Positions 34,944 through 46,199 of a stretch of 64,000 nucleotides of DNA are shown here, piece by piece. Origin of the DNA: Rhabdophis nuchalis (Eukaryota > Chordata > Lepidosauria > Squamata > Natricidae); the NCBI GenBank assembly GCA_039707465.1, contig CM077644.1, forward strand, positions 95,895,375 through 95,959,374. Direction: 5' to 3'. The notes beneath the pieces are model-generated. The model had not been told where the DNA came from. It did not search any database and was given only the letters and a program-made list of their open reading frames with translations. The position numbers and the translations under genes were made by a program. Positions within the stretch are counted from its first letter, which is position 1; each line of letters begins with the position of its first letter.

Positions 34944-36127
34944 CAGGGGTCCCCAACCCCCGGGCCGCGGACCGGTGCCGGTCCGTGGCTGGGTGGGAGC
35001 CGGGCCGCAGGGCTGGAGAGGAGGAGGAGGGAGGGGGCAGCCCCCTGAGCAGAGCGCGCGGGAGAACGCAGGCGCGGCTGTTCGCGCCGTTGGAGTGTGG
35101 CTCTTCCTCCTCCCTCGTCGACGGAGGGACTCCTGGGCGCCGCCAGACCGGCCACCGATTCCCTTCCCTGCTGGCATGCAGGCCACTCGTTTTTTTCCAG
35201 GGGCTGCGGAGGCTCCGCCGGCGGGGGAGGGAACTGGCTGGAGAGGAGGAGGAGGGGGCAGTCCATTGGGCAGAGCGCGCGGGAGAACGCAGGAGGATGG
35301 TGGGGGCTCTTCCTCCACCCTCGTCGGGAGGGTTGCTCCGGCGGCGCACAGGAGTCCCTCCGTCGACGAGGGTGGACGAAGAGCCCCCACCATCCTCCTG
35401 CGTTCTCCCGCGCGCTCTGCCCAATGGGCTGCCCCCTCCTCCCTCCTCCTCCTCCTCTCCAGCCCGGCTCCTACCTAGCCACAGAGCCTGACCGAGCGAA
35501 CGACCAACCAAGCAGGTGGGCTGAGGAGGCTGGGGGGACGACGACGACGACGACAGACACACATAGAGAGAGAGAGGGAGGGAGGGAGAGAAAGATAGAC
35601 AGAGACACAGAATGAGTGAATGCAAGACAGAAAGACACACGCGCACACACACACACACACAGAGTGACAGAGATGGGCGGATGAAGGAGAGAGACAGAGA
35701 GAAAGAAAGAGAAAGAAAGAAAAAGAAAGTGGAAGAGAAAGACAGAGAGAGAAAGAGACAGAAAAAGATACAGAAAGAGAAAGAGAGAGAAAGAAAAAGA
35801 GAGGGAAAGAGAAAAAGAAAGAAAGAAAGAAATAGAGAAAGGGAAAGAGAGAAAGAGAGAAAGAAAGAAATAGTGAGAGAAAGAAAGAGAGACAGAGACA
35901 AAGAAGGAGAAAGAAAGAGAGAGAGAGAGAGAAAGAAAGAAAGAACTTATGACCACAGTTGAGGCCAAAAGTTTGGTTGCTAACCAAGATCATTGTTAAG
36001 TGAGTTTTACATTTTCCAAGTTGGCCACGCCCACCCAGTCACATGACTGCTGAGCCACTCAGCCGGTCCACAGAATTTTCTTTAAAATGAAACCGGTCCC
36101 TGGTGCAAAAAAGGTTGGGGACCCCTG
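34944..36127. mobile_element. Long non-autonomous hAT element with purine insert
   Basis: Left end caggggtccccaacccccgg, right end ggttggggacccctg. An exact 8-bp duplication aaataagg flanks it (34936-34943 and 36128-36135). The left half is GC-rich and contains a large hairpin: gcgcgcgggagaacgcagg near 35275 is complementary to sequence near 35398. Then follow a gaga/gaaa purine tract (35560-35945) and a short fragment of the TACAGGTAGTCC family (35945-36020). The long frames here are low-complexity artefacts. Confidence 0.85.
35560..35945 (+). repeat. GA/GAAA purine tract
   Basis: Nearly 390 bp of almost pure purine on the plus strand with gaaa and gaga units, and a short acac block near 35640-35662. 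It lies inside the hAT element above. Confidence 0.95.
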
Positions 36128-36329
36128 AAATAAGGGATTCAAGGCTGCAAGGTTTTGATATATGTTTCATGCTTGTTTTGGTTTTATTTGATGTTGGTTT
36201 ATTTTAAAGTGTAATATGTTAATGACTTCATAATTTAAATACCTTGGACCATAAAAACCAATAATAACTTTTATTGTTGTCTTAATACTTGGCTTTAGTT
36301 ACCTTTAAATAACTTGATTCTTAATTAAG

Positions 36330-36446
36330 ATCCAGAGAAAGAAGGTGTCACTGACATAAAGGCTGAAGATGAAGAGGTGAGAAGGAGCACGGCTGCTGAG
36401 CATGTCCTGGGAGAGAACAAGACTGACAGCCTGAGGCAGGAGGATG
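36330..36446 (+). CDS. ABCA4: ABCA4 exon 18 (cytosolic linker)
   Basis: Proposed exon of 117 nt after acceptor ttcttaattaag and before donor gtaaag. It reads DPEKEGVTDIKAEDEE, then VRRSTAAEHVLGE and NKTDSLRQED. The position and phases match human exon 18 (90 nt as I recall), and DPE matches human DPEHPEG. It is 9 codons longer and acidic. The acceptor has a poor pyrimidine tract. The frame stays open to a second donor at 36543 (gtaaga), also in the right phase, so the exon may extend to 36542. No domain is known here; the linker joins TM6 to NBD1. Confidence 0.78.
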
Positions 36447-37213
36447 GTAAAGAAAAGAAATGTAAACACAAAGGAAAAAAAGACTGCAAGGAGCAGGGGA
36501 AACCTGAGACAACACAGGCAAAAGACAAAGATCACATTCCTAGTAAGAAGAGAGACCTAAGTGCAATAATCACAACTCCGTTTCTATTACATAAACTTTA
36601 ATGTATTTCCTTGTTGCTAGTCCTTTTGTTGTTCTGTGCATTCGTGTGAATACCTACAGGCAGTGATGGAAAAATAGAGAGGTGTTTTTTTTTAAAAAAA
36701 ATCACATTGTGGAAGGGTGAAATCGAGCACCAAAAAGATTATTACTCGGTAGTTCATATTTGCTTGCAAGCCAAATTTAAAAAAAAAACAATTCTATGAG
36801 CACGAACATATCTCTAGGCCATTTTATATTGTTGAGAGAAACATGTAATAAAGTTTTCCTGATCTTGGCTACATCTGGCGGAGAGGGGGGAGTGTTTTTT
36901 CCTTCTTCACATGCTTGTACTACTTATTTTTATCATTTTAAAAAAATCAGTAGTATAAGCATGTGAAGAAAAAAGGGCCACACTTTTGAGAATGATGATA
37001 GCTGGTTTTAAAATAAATTTTAGTAATAAAAGTCTACAGGTTGCAAAAACTGTGCCATTTCTTCCATCTAGTGGGTAGCTCAGCATTCATAGTGCTGCTT
37101 TAAATGATATTCAACAATGTTCAAAATGTTACCTATTATTTGTAACTATTGTATTATTATTTTTGTAAGGCATTTACTAGATGTATATAATTGTGCCTAA
37201 CAGATATAAACTG

Positions 37214-37216
<3 letters not shown>

Positions 37217-37294
<78 letters not shown>
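37217..37294 (+). repeat. (AAT)n microsatellite
   Basis: 78 bp of uninterrupted aat. Unlike the others, I see no clear LINE 3' UTR next to it. Confidence 0.95.
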
Positions 37295-37295
<1 letters not shown>

Positions 37296-37472
37296 TAATA
37301 ATAATGCAACATCTGGTTGGCCGTGCGAACAAAATTAATACGTATGATATTATTAAACAACACTTGATCATCCTAGGTCCTTCAGAAGTGTTAGGAGTAG
37401 ACTCCTAGAGTTGGGTAGGCAATATATAATACCTGATGACAAATGATCATTGTAGCTTTAAGGATGTTGGAA

Positions 37473-37862
37473 TGTTAGAATGCAATTAGAGAATGTAACT
37501 ATCTCCACTATAAGAGGAAGTAAGCAGAGTGCATGCCCTCTCTGCTAATTGCTCTCTTTGCTGATATCTCTACTGATTGCTAACTGCTTGCTCGTATGCT
37601 GTGACTGACTGTGTTTGAAGAAGGAAGAAGGAAGTATTGTGGATTACTGACTGTAAGCAAACTGCTATTTGTTAAGAACTTAGTTTTACTAACTATATGC
37701 TATCACTGCTTGTAAAGCAGTAGTTTAGTTTTACAACACCAGTAAAGCTAACTATTTTGTTTTACTAACAGTGTCTCGGTTACTATTTGTGTGTTTACTA
37801 GCAACGTTTCTCTAGCTGCATATTCCGCTGCACAACTCTCCCAACGGAGATACCTCCTAACA
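37473..37862 (+). mobile_element. Possible solo LTR
   Basis: About 390 bp bounded by the short inverted ends tgttag and ctaaca. A TATA-like ctataag lies at 37508. No retroviral or Gypsy coding sequence is attached. A 4-bp flank is only partly matched (ggaa and agaa). Shortly downstream, ttctacacttggtgatgag (near 38120) resembles the LTR/primer-binding junction of some Gypsy elements, so a second LTR remnant may follow. The assignment is tentative. Confidence 0.4.
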
Positions 37863-38697
37863 AGAAGGATTCAATAAGTGGAGGGAAATGCCAAACCCAG
37901 TCTTAACATCTGGCTTCCTATGTGACCACCATAACAATTTCAATTTGTATGCAGCTCAATTCTTATATCAGTTGATATGGTTGGGGGTCCCGATGGACCC
38001 AACCATATCTTGTATATTTCTTATATAAGATTGTATATAGCTACTTTTAATTGAAATTACAGTTATAAGCATTAAGGTCCGTGTGCCTGAGCCTGTTTTA
38101 TTTTAGCTGAGTCAAGGTTTCTACACTTGGTGATGAGATGGTCAACATTTGACAAGCAAAGAAGAATCTCGTTGAAAGATTTGAAATAAACCAGATCCAT
38201 TTTGGTTCATTGGGATTTCAGTTGTGATGATAGATGAACAAAAAGCAGATAATCCTTCAAAAAGATCAGCTCTGTCAAAAAGCAAAGATCATTTTACCCA
38301 ATCTCCTCATCCTAGCGCCTTCTTATCAACTCTGAATGTCTTGAAAGTTCTGAAAATGCTACAGAAGCTGGCTTTCTTTGCCCTTGGTATAATTATCTCA
38401 TATTCTCCTTTTTAACTTTGGAGCTGTAAACAGCTTACATGATAAAGGAATTTATGAAAACGTACCTGAAAAGATTTGAAAAATATTCTCATTTAAATTT
38501 CTCTGACTTGTCTTGCTTATCTGTTTATTTTCTTATATTGAGACTGAAGAAAGCAGAATCCTAGAGAATTTTATTTATACACACATACACACACATATAC
38601 ATGCACATTAAACTACGTAAGATCTTATGTAGGTATACTATTAATGTATATTAAGTGATCAATATAGATGACTGTTAAAAACTGATTTAATACAAAT

Positions 38698-39455
38698 ACA
38701 ATAGCAGAGTTGAAAGGGACCTTGGAGGTCTTCTAGTCCAACCTCCTGCCTAGGCAGGAAGCCCTATACCATTTCAGACAAATGGCTATCCAACATCTTC
38801 TTAAAGACTTCCAGGGTTGGGGCATTCACAACTGGAGGCAAGCTGTTCCACTGATTAATTGTTCTAACTGTCAAGAAACTTCTCCTCAGTTCTACGTTGC
38901 TTCTCTCCTTGATTAGTTTCCACCCATTGCTTCTTGTTCTACCTTCAGGTGCCTTGGAGAATAGTTTGACTCCCTCTTCGTGGTGGCAACCCCTGAGATA
39001 TTGGAACAGTGCTGTCATGTCTCCCCTAGTCCTTCTTTTTATTAAACTAGACATACCCAGCTCCTGCAACCGTTCTTCATATGTTTTAGTCTCCAGTCCT
39101 CTAATTATCTTTGTTGCTCTTCTCTGCACTCTTTCTAGAGCCTCCACATCTTTTCTACATCATGGTGACCAAAACTGAATGCAGCATTCCAAGTGTGGCC
39201 TTACCAAGGCATTACAGAGTGGTATTAAGACTTCACGTGATCTTATCCCTCTATTTATGCAGCCTAGAACTGTGTTGGCTTTTTTGGCAGCTGCTACACA
39301 CTACTGGCTCATATCTAAATGGTTGTCCACTAGGACTCCAAGATCCCTTTCACAGTTACTACTATTGAGCAAGGTACCACCTATGCTGTACCTGTGCATT
39401 TCGTTTTGTTGCCTAAATGTAGAACCTTACACTTTTCAACATTGAATTTCATTTA
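38698..39455 (-). mobile_element. CR1 LINE 3' fragment
   Basis: On the minus strand (39147 to 38764) it encodes ALERVQRRATKIIRGLETKT, GMSSLIKRRTRGDM, RTRSNGWKLIKERSN and the usual end FKKMLDSHLSEMV. The short 3' UTR contains ggttggactagaagacctcc. It is truncated upstream at about 39455 and matches the CR1 at 46200-47848 closely. Confidence 0.9.
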
Positions 39456-40137
39456 TTCATATTGCATTTGCTCCATGGAATTTTTCTGAAATTTAAACAT
39501 CATTTATGGTGCATTCAGCACAATACTCACTAGTGCAAGATACACAAGACAAAGAAGGATTGGCAGAGTGCAATTTTATGCCAAACCAATACTTGTTTTA
39601 ATTATAGTTTGTTGCATTAGTCATGGTGATTAATCATTATAACGTAAGCCAAATCCAAGCAAATAACCTAGTAGCTTAATAAAAGATTATCCCCAGAGAT
39701 ATTAAATTATTTATATTACAAATCTTGATTTAATTTGCCTTAATTATTTTCATAGATATTAAATAGGTAATGAAATTGATTTAATACTAATCCTTCAGGT
39801 ATTTCTATTAGATAATCCATCTGCCTTTTGCACAGAAGTACATATACCTAAATTGAAAGAATCTGATTTGTTGTCCAATTAGAACTCATTTTGCAATCTT
39901 AATTGCTAATTTGCCCCATAGTTCCTCCTCCCATAAATGTAAATTCTAGATTTTAGGCCAGATTGAAATTCCTACTCTTTGTTCAAACTCTGGAACAGAA
40001 AGATGCTGATACTCTTTTCTGACACCTGGAAGTTTTATTTGGATTATACTCCTCAACATTTAATGCCCATTCCTTGGACTATCTAGTCCATCACTTGTGC
40101 TGTTCCTTCACTTTTAATTGCATTGTTATGAAGCAGC

Positions 40138-41352
40138 ACCGTATTTTTCGGAGTATAAGACGCACCGGAGTATAAGACGCACCAAGGTTTTGAAGAGGCA
40201 ATTTTTTTTAAAAAGTAGGTAGGTAGATAGAGAGATAGAGAGGGAGAGAAAGAGAGAGAAATACAGTAGGTAGGGAGGGAGAGAGAGAGAGTAGTTAGGT
40301 AGGTAGATAAAGGGATAGGGGGAGAGAGAGAGAGAGAGAAATACAGTAGGTAAGTAGGTAGGGAGAGAGAGTGTGTGTAGATAGATAAGTAGATAGAGGG
40401 ATATATATAGAGAAATACAGTAGGTAAATAGATAGGGAGAGAGAGTGTGTGTAGATAGATAAGTAGGTAGAGGGATAGAGAGAGAAATAGAGAGAGAGAA
40501 ATACAGTAGATAGGTAGGGGAGAGAAAGAGTAGGTAGATAGAGGGGAGAGAGAGAAATACAGTAGGTAGGTAGGTAGAGTGTAGGTAGGTCGGTAGGTAG
40601 GTAGAGAGTTAGAGAGAAAAATAGAGAAATATATATATATAGAGAGAGAGAGAGAGAAAAAAATACAGTAGATAGGTAGGTAGAGAGAGAGAGGGTAGGT
40701 AGGTAGGCTGATGTTTCCAGGTGTATTTACTGGAGAAGGAAATCACTAACCACCTTTGGAACAAATCTTTGTTTCTGCAGGCACAGTACTTGACCAACAT
40801 AATTCTCATCAATCACTCTAAGTAAACAGCTTTCCGAAAGGGAAAAAACAACCCTTTTTGCACTGTGCAAACCTCCCCCAAATGGCCCGTTTTTTGCCAA
40901 AATGGGCCTGTTTGTTTTTTTCAAATAAAAGGCATGAATAGCCTTGGGGGGGCTTGCAGAGTGCTCGGGGGGGGGGGGCAAAATGAGGAAAATGGACCGT
41001 TTTTTGTGTGAAAATGGACCGTTTGTTCGTCAAAAAATAGCATGCATAGCCTTATGGAGGCTTATAGAGTGCTGCTGGGGGTGGGGGGGGCAAAAACACC
41101 CTTTTTTTTGCTCATTTCTGCCTTCCCCAGCCCCCAGGAACTCTCTGAAAGCCTCCATAAGGGTATGCGCGCAGCCATTTTGGTGAAGGGGCGGGGTTTC
41201 AGGAGAAAAAAAATGCTGTATTTGATGTATAAGACGCACTCATTTTTAAAGGTTTCTATGTTTTTTACTTGTGATTTTATTGTTGCCTGTACACTCAGAT
41301 TTTCAGCCTTTTTTTAGAGGAAAAGTGCATCTTATACTCCGAAAAATACGGT
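40138..41352. mobile_element. Terminal-inverted-repeat element with tetramer core
   Basis: The ends are exact inverted copies over 22 bp: accgtatttttcggagtata on the left and tatactccgaaaaatacggt on the right. Sub-terminal copies of gtataagacgcac repeat the pattern. The left interior (40215-40705) is an array of agat, agag and taggtagg units with recurring gaaatacagtaggtagg. No target duplication or transposase was seen. The superfamily is undetermined. Confidence 0.75.
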
Positions 41353-41418
41353 ATATGCTATTCTCCACCATCCCCTGGACCATCTTAGACCTTAACTTCA
41401 AATAGCTTTTGTGTTATA

Positions 41419-43956
41419 AAAGTGAAAGACTCAATGAAAGTTCCAGCCAAAGGCTCAAGCAGTAGAATGGGATATCCTAGGGGTCATGGAAGGCAGTTGG
41501 GCTTGCTGATTGTGTACCTGGCTCCCCGCTACGTATCAACAGCCCTACCCAAGCTTCTCAATGTGATAGCCGAGATGGTGATTGACACCCCTAGGCTGAT
41601 AGTCATGGGGGATTTCAACCTGCCATCGATAGGCGAAACATCTAAGACGGCACGGGAGTTCATGGCCTCCATGACGGCCATGGACCTGACCCAGTTAGTT
41701 CATGACCCCACCCACACTGGAGGACACACGCTGGACTTAGTTTTTGTCTCCGGCCAGTGGGTGAGTGATCTTGGTTTAGGGGACATAGTCATTGAACCCC
41801 TGTCATGGTCAGATCACTCTCTCCTTTGGCTGGCCTTTCCTACCGCTGCATCCCACCGTGGGGAGGCAGAACCGGAAGTGGTGAGATGGTTCCGCCCCAG
41901 GCGCCCGATGGACCCTGAGAGGTTCCAGATGGAGCTTGGGCCAATACCTGAGACCCTGACCCGCGACTCAACTGAGGACCTAGTGGCCACTTGGAATACT
42001 GCGGCCACGGGGGGCCCTGGACCGGGTCGTGCCCTTGCGGCCTCTCACCCGGCGCTGAACCACCTTGGCTCCCTGGTTTTCCGAGGAGCTGAGGGTGATG
42101 AAGCGCCGGAAGAGACGCCTAGAGAGCGGTTGGAGGGCCACCCGCTCCAAATCTGACTGGACACTGGTACGGTCGCATTTGAAGACCTACCTAGTGGCGA
42201 TAGAAGTGGTGAAGTGTAATTACTTCTCCGCTCTTATCGCATCTGCAGATAACCGCCCTGCCGCCCTGTTTAGGGTGACCCGCTCCCTTCTTCATCAGAG
42301 GGCGCGGGATGACCCTCTGCAGGGTCGTGCGGAGGAATTTGGGTGTTATCTGCATGATAAAATCGATCAGATCCAGGACGGGTTGGCCTCTGACTGGACT
42401 AGTTCAAACGGGCTGACGGAGGCAGGACTTGAGTCTGTCATCTGGGAAGAGTTCGATCCTGTGACTCCCGAGGACATGGACAGGATGCTGGGGCGTCTGA
42501 ACACCACCACATGTTTATTGGACCCGTGTCCCTCCTGGTTGGTACTGGTCTCCTGGGAGGTTACATGAGGCTGGCTCCAGGGAATTGTCAATGCTTCTTT
42601 GAGTGAGGGGTTCCTGCCAGCCGCCTTGAAAGAGGTGGTGGTGAGGCCCCTCCTCAAGAAGCCCTCCCTGGACCCGGCTGTGTTGGCCAACTACCGTCCT
42701 GTCTCAACCTCCGCTTTCTTGTGAAGGTTGTTGAGAGTGTGGTGGCGCGGCAGCTCCTACAGCACCTGGAGGAAACTGTCTATCTGGACTCGCGCCAGTC
42801 CACAGGGGTCGGTCCTCTCGCCTCTCCTGTTCAACATCTACATGAAGCCGTTGGGTGAGATCATCCGTGGTTTCGGGGTAGAATTCCATCAGTACGCTGA
42901 TGATACTCAGCTGTACATCTCTACCCCGGACGACCCCAACGATGCCGTAGAAGTGATGTCCCAGTGTCTGGAGGCTGTGCGAGTCTGGATGGGAAGAAAC
43001 AGGCTCCGACTCAACCCGTCCAAGACCAAGTGGCTGTGGCTTCCGGCGTCACGATATAGCCAGTTGGTACCATCTCTGGCTATTGGGGGTGAGTCATTGG
43101 CCCCTACAGAGAGGGCTCGCAACATGGGTGTCCTCCTGGACTCTCGGCTGTCTCTAGAAGACCATATGACAGCCATGGCCAGGGGGGCTTTCTATCGGGT
43201 TCGCCTGATACGCCAGTTGCGCCCCTTTCTGGATCATGACGCTTTATGCACGGTCACTCAAGCCCTTGTCATCTCCCGTTTGGACTACTGCAATGGTCTC
43301 TACATGGGTCTTCCCTTGAGGTGCACCCGGAGGCTCCAGTTGGTTCAGAATGCGGCCGCGCGGGAGATTCTGGGAGCGTTTAGATGCTCCCACATGACAC
43401 CTCTCCTGCGTGAGCTGCACTGGCTGCCTGTGGCTTTCCGGGTGCGCTTCAAGGTATTAGTAACCTTTAAAGCACTCCATGGCAAGGGACCTGGTTATTT
43501 GCAAGACCGCCTCCTGCTACCAAATACCTCCCACCGTCCAGTTCGCTCCCACAGAGAGTGCCTCCTCAGGGTGCCATCAGCCAGTCAATGTTGGCTGGCG
43601 ACCCCTAGGGGGAGAGCCTTCTCTGTGGCAGCTCCTGCCCTCTGGAATGACCTACCCCCTGACCTACCCCCTGCGCCTTTTCCGTCGGGCCTTGAAGACT
43701 TATTTATTTCGTGCGGCCAGCCTGGCATAGTTTTTAACTGGCATAGTTTTAAATGGTATAGTTTTGAATGGTTTTTTAGCAGGGATTTTAACAAGGTTTT
43801 AAGACAGGCTATTTATCATTTAATGTATTTTTAAAGGTTTCTATGTTTTTTACTTGTGATTTTATTGTTGCCTGTACACTGCCCTGAGGCCTGGAAGGGA
43901 GAAGGGCGGTATAGAAATTTAAACAACAACAACAGCAACAACAACAATAATAATAA
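41419..43956 (+). mobile_element. L2-type LINE, near-complete but deleted
   Basis: The first frame (41422-42156) has part of the endonuclease: RLIVMGDFNLPS, HTLDLVFVSGQW and LSWSDHSLLW. The second (42065-42568) continues to [14 protein letters not shown]. The third (42728-43834) carries [20 protein letters not shown] and the catalytic [12 protein letters not shown], then the C-terminal part. About 100 residues of RT, normally between DPRQS and PQGSV, are missing at about 42800. The 3' UTR ends in aac/aat repeats. It cannot encode an active enzyme. Confidence 0.9.
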
Positions 43957-43958
43957 TG

Positions 43959-44181
43959 ATCAGCAACTGGTGGCTCTGGAGCCGCATGTGGCTCTTTCAT
44001 CCCTCTGCTGCGGCCCCCTGTCGCCAGTTGGCTCTGCAATTGATAGGGCTTTCGGTTAGGACAGGTAGAGGAAAAAGACTCGATGATGTGGGAACCGGAC
44101 TTCCAGTCAGCTCCAGAATTGAATGGGCTTCTGGTTAGGACCTTTGTAGCTCTTTGAGTATTTAAGGTTGCCGACCCCTGC
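43959..44181. mobile_element. hAT MITE remnant (GTTGCCGACCCCTG end)
   Basis: The right end ggttgccgacccctg is typical of hAT MITEs, and the interior has ggctctggagccgcatgtgg and gtagctctttgag. The left end (cagcaactggtggctc) is degraded and no 8-bp duplication is clear. Confidence 0.55.
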
Positions 44182-45588
44182 CTTAGATGTAGCATTTCTA
44201 GACTCTTCTGATGCTACACGATCTTTACATAAATTTGCCACAAATCCTGGCATTACCATGAGGTACTTTGGATAATCCCAAATCAACAAATTCCAATTTA
44301 CATCTTCACATATACCCAACGAGATTATTTACTTTAGAAGCTGGTTTTTTGGCTCAGAATGAAATAAAATACTTCCCAGGGTGACATTTAAAAGAACACT
44401 TTTATGAGCTCAGAATTTGGACAGCCAAGATGAAGTGTGACAAAAGGAAAACTCTAGCCTTGGTCTGCCCTGCTGAACAACAACGGTTTTCTCCCAGTAA
44501 GACCAAAAGGAAAGTGTTATTTTAAACTACAGAGCTTTCACGCAGTCCCTTTTGTAAAAAAAAGAAAATCCATCTGGACAGATGTCTTGCTTTCATGCCA
44601 GGTTCCTAGATTATTACAGATCAGCCCAGCTTTCTTCAAAGACTGATACATCATAACATCCCTTTTAAATTGCTCTGCGCAAAGGCTGTAGTTAAATGAC
44701 CTGTTATTCATTTGCAATTATTTAATACAGTCCAGACAGGATATGTTTCTTTCTACATTGTGGCATAGCTTTATCAATGCATTGAGGTTTGTTATTAAAT
44801 TTATTTGTCGCCTACCTTGTTGCAAAGCAATTTCATGATACTGGAAAATAAAAAGTCCAATGCCTATTCTCTCCCTATAACTTAGGGAGAGTCCAATGCC
44901 TATTCTCTCCCTATACTTATATTTGTAATTTCTGTAATTGTGTCCATAAACCTGCTGACTGGGGCAACTTTGTTTTCCCTGTGATAGAGGTAACCCTGCT
45001 TTCTATTTATTAGCTGTGGAAAATTATTTGCATCAAATGAAATTATCCTATAATTTCTCTAAAGATTGGCTTTTAAACAATATGGCTTCTTTTTTAAAAA
45101 TTCTGTGTGGAAACCTAGCCACTGTTTTTAATGTTAGTCCCACTTTTGAAGTTCTAACGTTTTATCTGAAACTACCTTCTAGTGATATCATCAAATTTGA
45201 GATACCCACTAAAGGAATTAATCAAACTAGACTTACCATAGTATATGCAGTGGCAAAACCAGACAGAAGGGTGATGACAGAATTCATAAACATTGTGTCA
45301 GTTGCAAGTGATTGGTGTTAGATGGTACTTTACTTGATAGTTACCGCAGGCACATACAAAACCAATCTGTGGGTCTGGTTTAGTTTCCAGTTTAATGTAA
45401 TACATATGTATGTGTGTATGTATGCATGCATGCATGTTTGTATGTATGTATATATGCTGCTTTATAATTCATAATTCATTATATTTAAGTAATGTGACCC
45501 CTGATGTTAATATATGACTTAGCTGTATAGGAGTTGCAACCATGGAGCTTGCCTCTCACTTTTAAAATAGATTTTTCTTTGTTTCAAG

Positions 45589-45766
45589 CAAATCCATATT
45601 TTGAAGTGGAGCCTTCTGGTTTAAAGCCTGGCGTGAGCATCCAGAATTTGGTGAAGATCTACCCCAATTGTTCCAAGCCAGCAGTGGATGGTATGACCGT
45701 TACCTTCTATGAGGACCAAATCACGGCTTTCCTGGGCCACAATGGTGCTGGAAAGACAACCGTTAT
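45589..45766 (+). CDS. ABCA4: ABCA4 exon 19 (linker end, NBD1 Walker A)
   Basis: Exon of 178 nt after gtttcaag and before gtaagt, one codon longer than the 175 nt I recall for human. It reads [54 protein letters not shown] and [12 protein letters not shown] (45735-45761) is the complete Walker A motif with the catalytic Lys at 45753-45755. The aromatic before NLVKIY should provide the A-loop. This begins the first ATP-binding domain, which in ABCA proteins powers substrate flipping. Confidence 0.96.
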
Positions 45767-45977
45767 GTAAGTCAGTCTGGTTTTCAGAAAAAAAGATTGA
45801 TATGAAGCCAACAGTTAAGTCATTGGATTAGAATTGGAGGATCCTCAGCTGTGAAAGCTCAGTATGTGGCTTTGGCAAGCCACTTATCTTTCATCTCACT
45901 CTACTTTAGAATGTTGTTTTTGGGGAAATTGGAAGAGATCATTACTGTATGTATTTTGTTTTGAACATAGGACAAAT

Positions 45978-46199
45978 TTTTATTTATTTATTTTATTTTT
46001 TTTAATTTATATCCCGCCCTTCTCCACAGAGGACCCAGGGCGGCGCACAGGAAATTTAAAAACATACAAAATACAATAAATATAATTTAAAAACTATTAA
46101 ATAAACCTATCCTGCGCTAAAACCAAAATTTAAAAACCCAATTTAAAACTATCTAAAAGTCCCCATGGGAGGTTAGGCTAGGCCGGCTTGTTACACAAA
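45978..46199 (-). mobile_element. L2-type LINE, 3' UTR part
   Basis: On the plus strand, tatcccgcccttctccacag and acccagggcggcgcacagg mark the L2 3' UTR. It ends ggctaggccggcttgttacacaa. The element continues beyond the inserted CR1 at about 47849, where caaatatgtcttaagacattgg follows. An AT-rich tetramer tail lies at about 45978-46010. Confidence 0.85.

Larger units (their letters stand above)
29247..36329 (+). other. ABCA4: ABCA4 intron 17
   Basis: Intron of 7.1 kb and mostly repeats: hAT MITE 29865-30290, L2 end 31090-31424, CR1 fragment split by a hAT MITE 31690-32383, L2 with ATT tail 32917-33450, a MITE split by L1 33893-34838 and a long hAT element 34944-36127. Positions 29260-29850, 30300-31080 and 32400-32910 show no assigned feature. 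Confidence 0.78.
36447..45588 (+). other. ABCA4: ABCA4 intron 18
   Basis: Largest intron, about 9.1 kb. It carries an AAT microsatellite, a probable solo LTR, a CR1 fragment, a MITE with tetramer core, a large L2 and a hAT remnant. Positions 36600-37210, 38110-38690, 39460-40130 and 44190-45588 hold no assigned feature. The exceptions are a 26-bp direct repeat (44854-44879 and 44890-44915) and a tatg/catg microsatellite at about 45410-45455. Confidence 0.78.

Noticed and set aside
34855..35993. Long open frames (up to 348 codons) on both strands
   Set aside because: They run through a purine/pyrimidine tract and GC-rich hAT sequence. Their products are low complexity (Ser/Leu/Phe or Arg/Glu/Lys) with no domain.
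37157..37408. Poly-Asn, poly-Ile and poly-Leu frames
   Set aside because: They are readings of the aat microsatellite.
41422..43834. Host gene with endonuclease and polymerase-like frames
   Set aside because: The motifs ([17 protein letters not shown]) and the 3' UTR show an L2-type LINE, not a host gene.
45534..45770. Extending exon 19 upstream to the Met near 45534
   Set aside because: That stretch is intronic; the acceptor gtttcaag and matching phase set the start at 45589.
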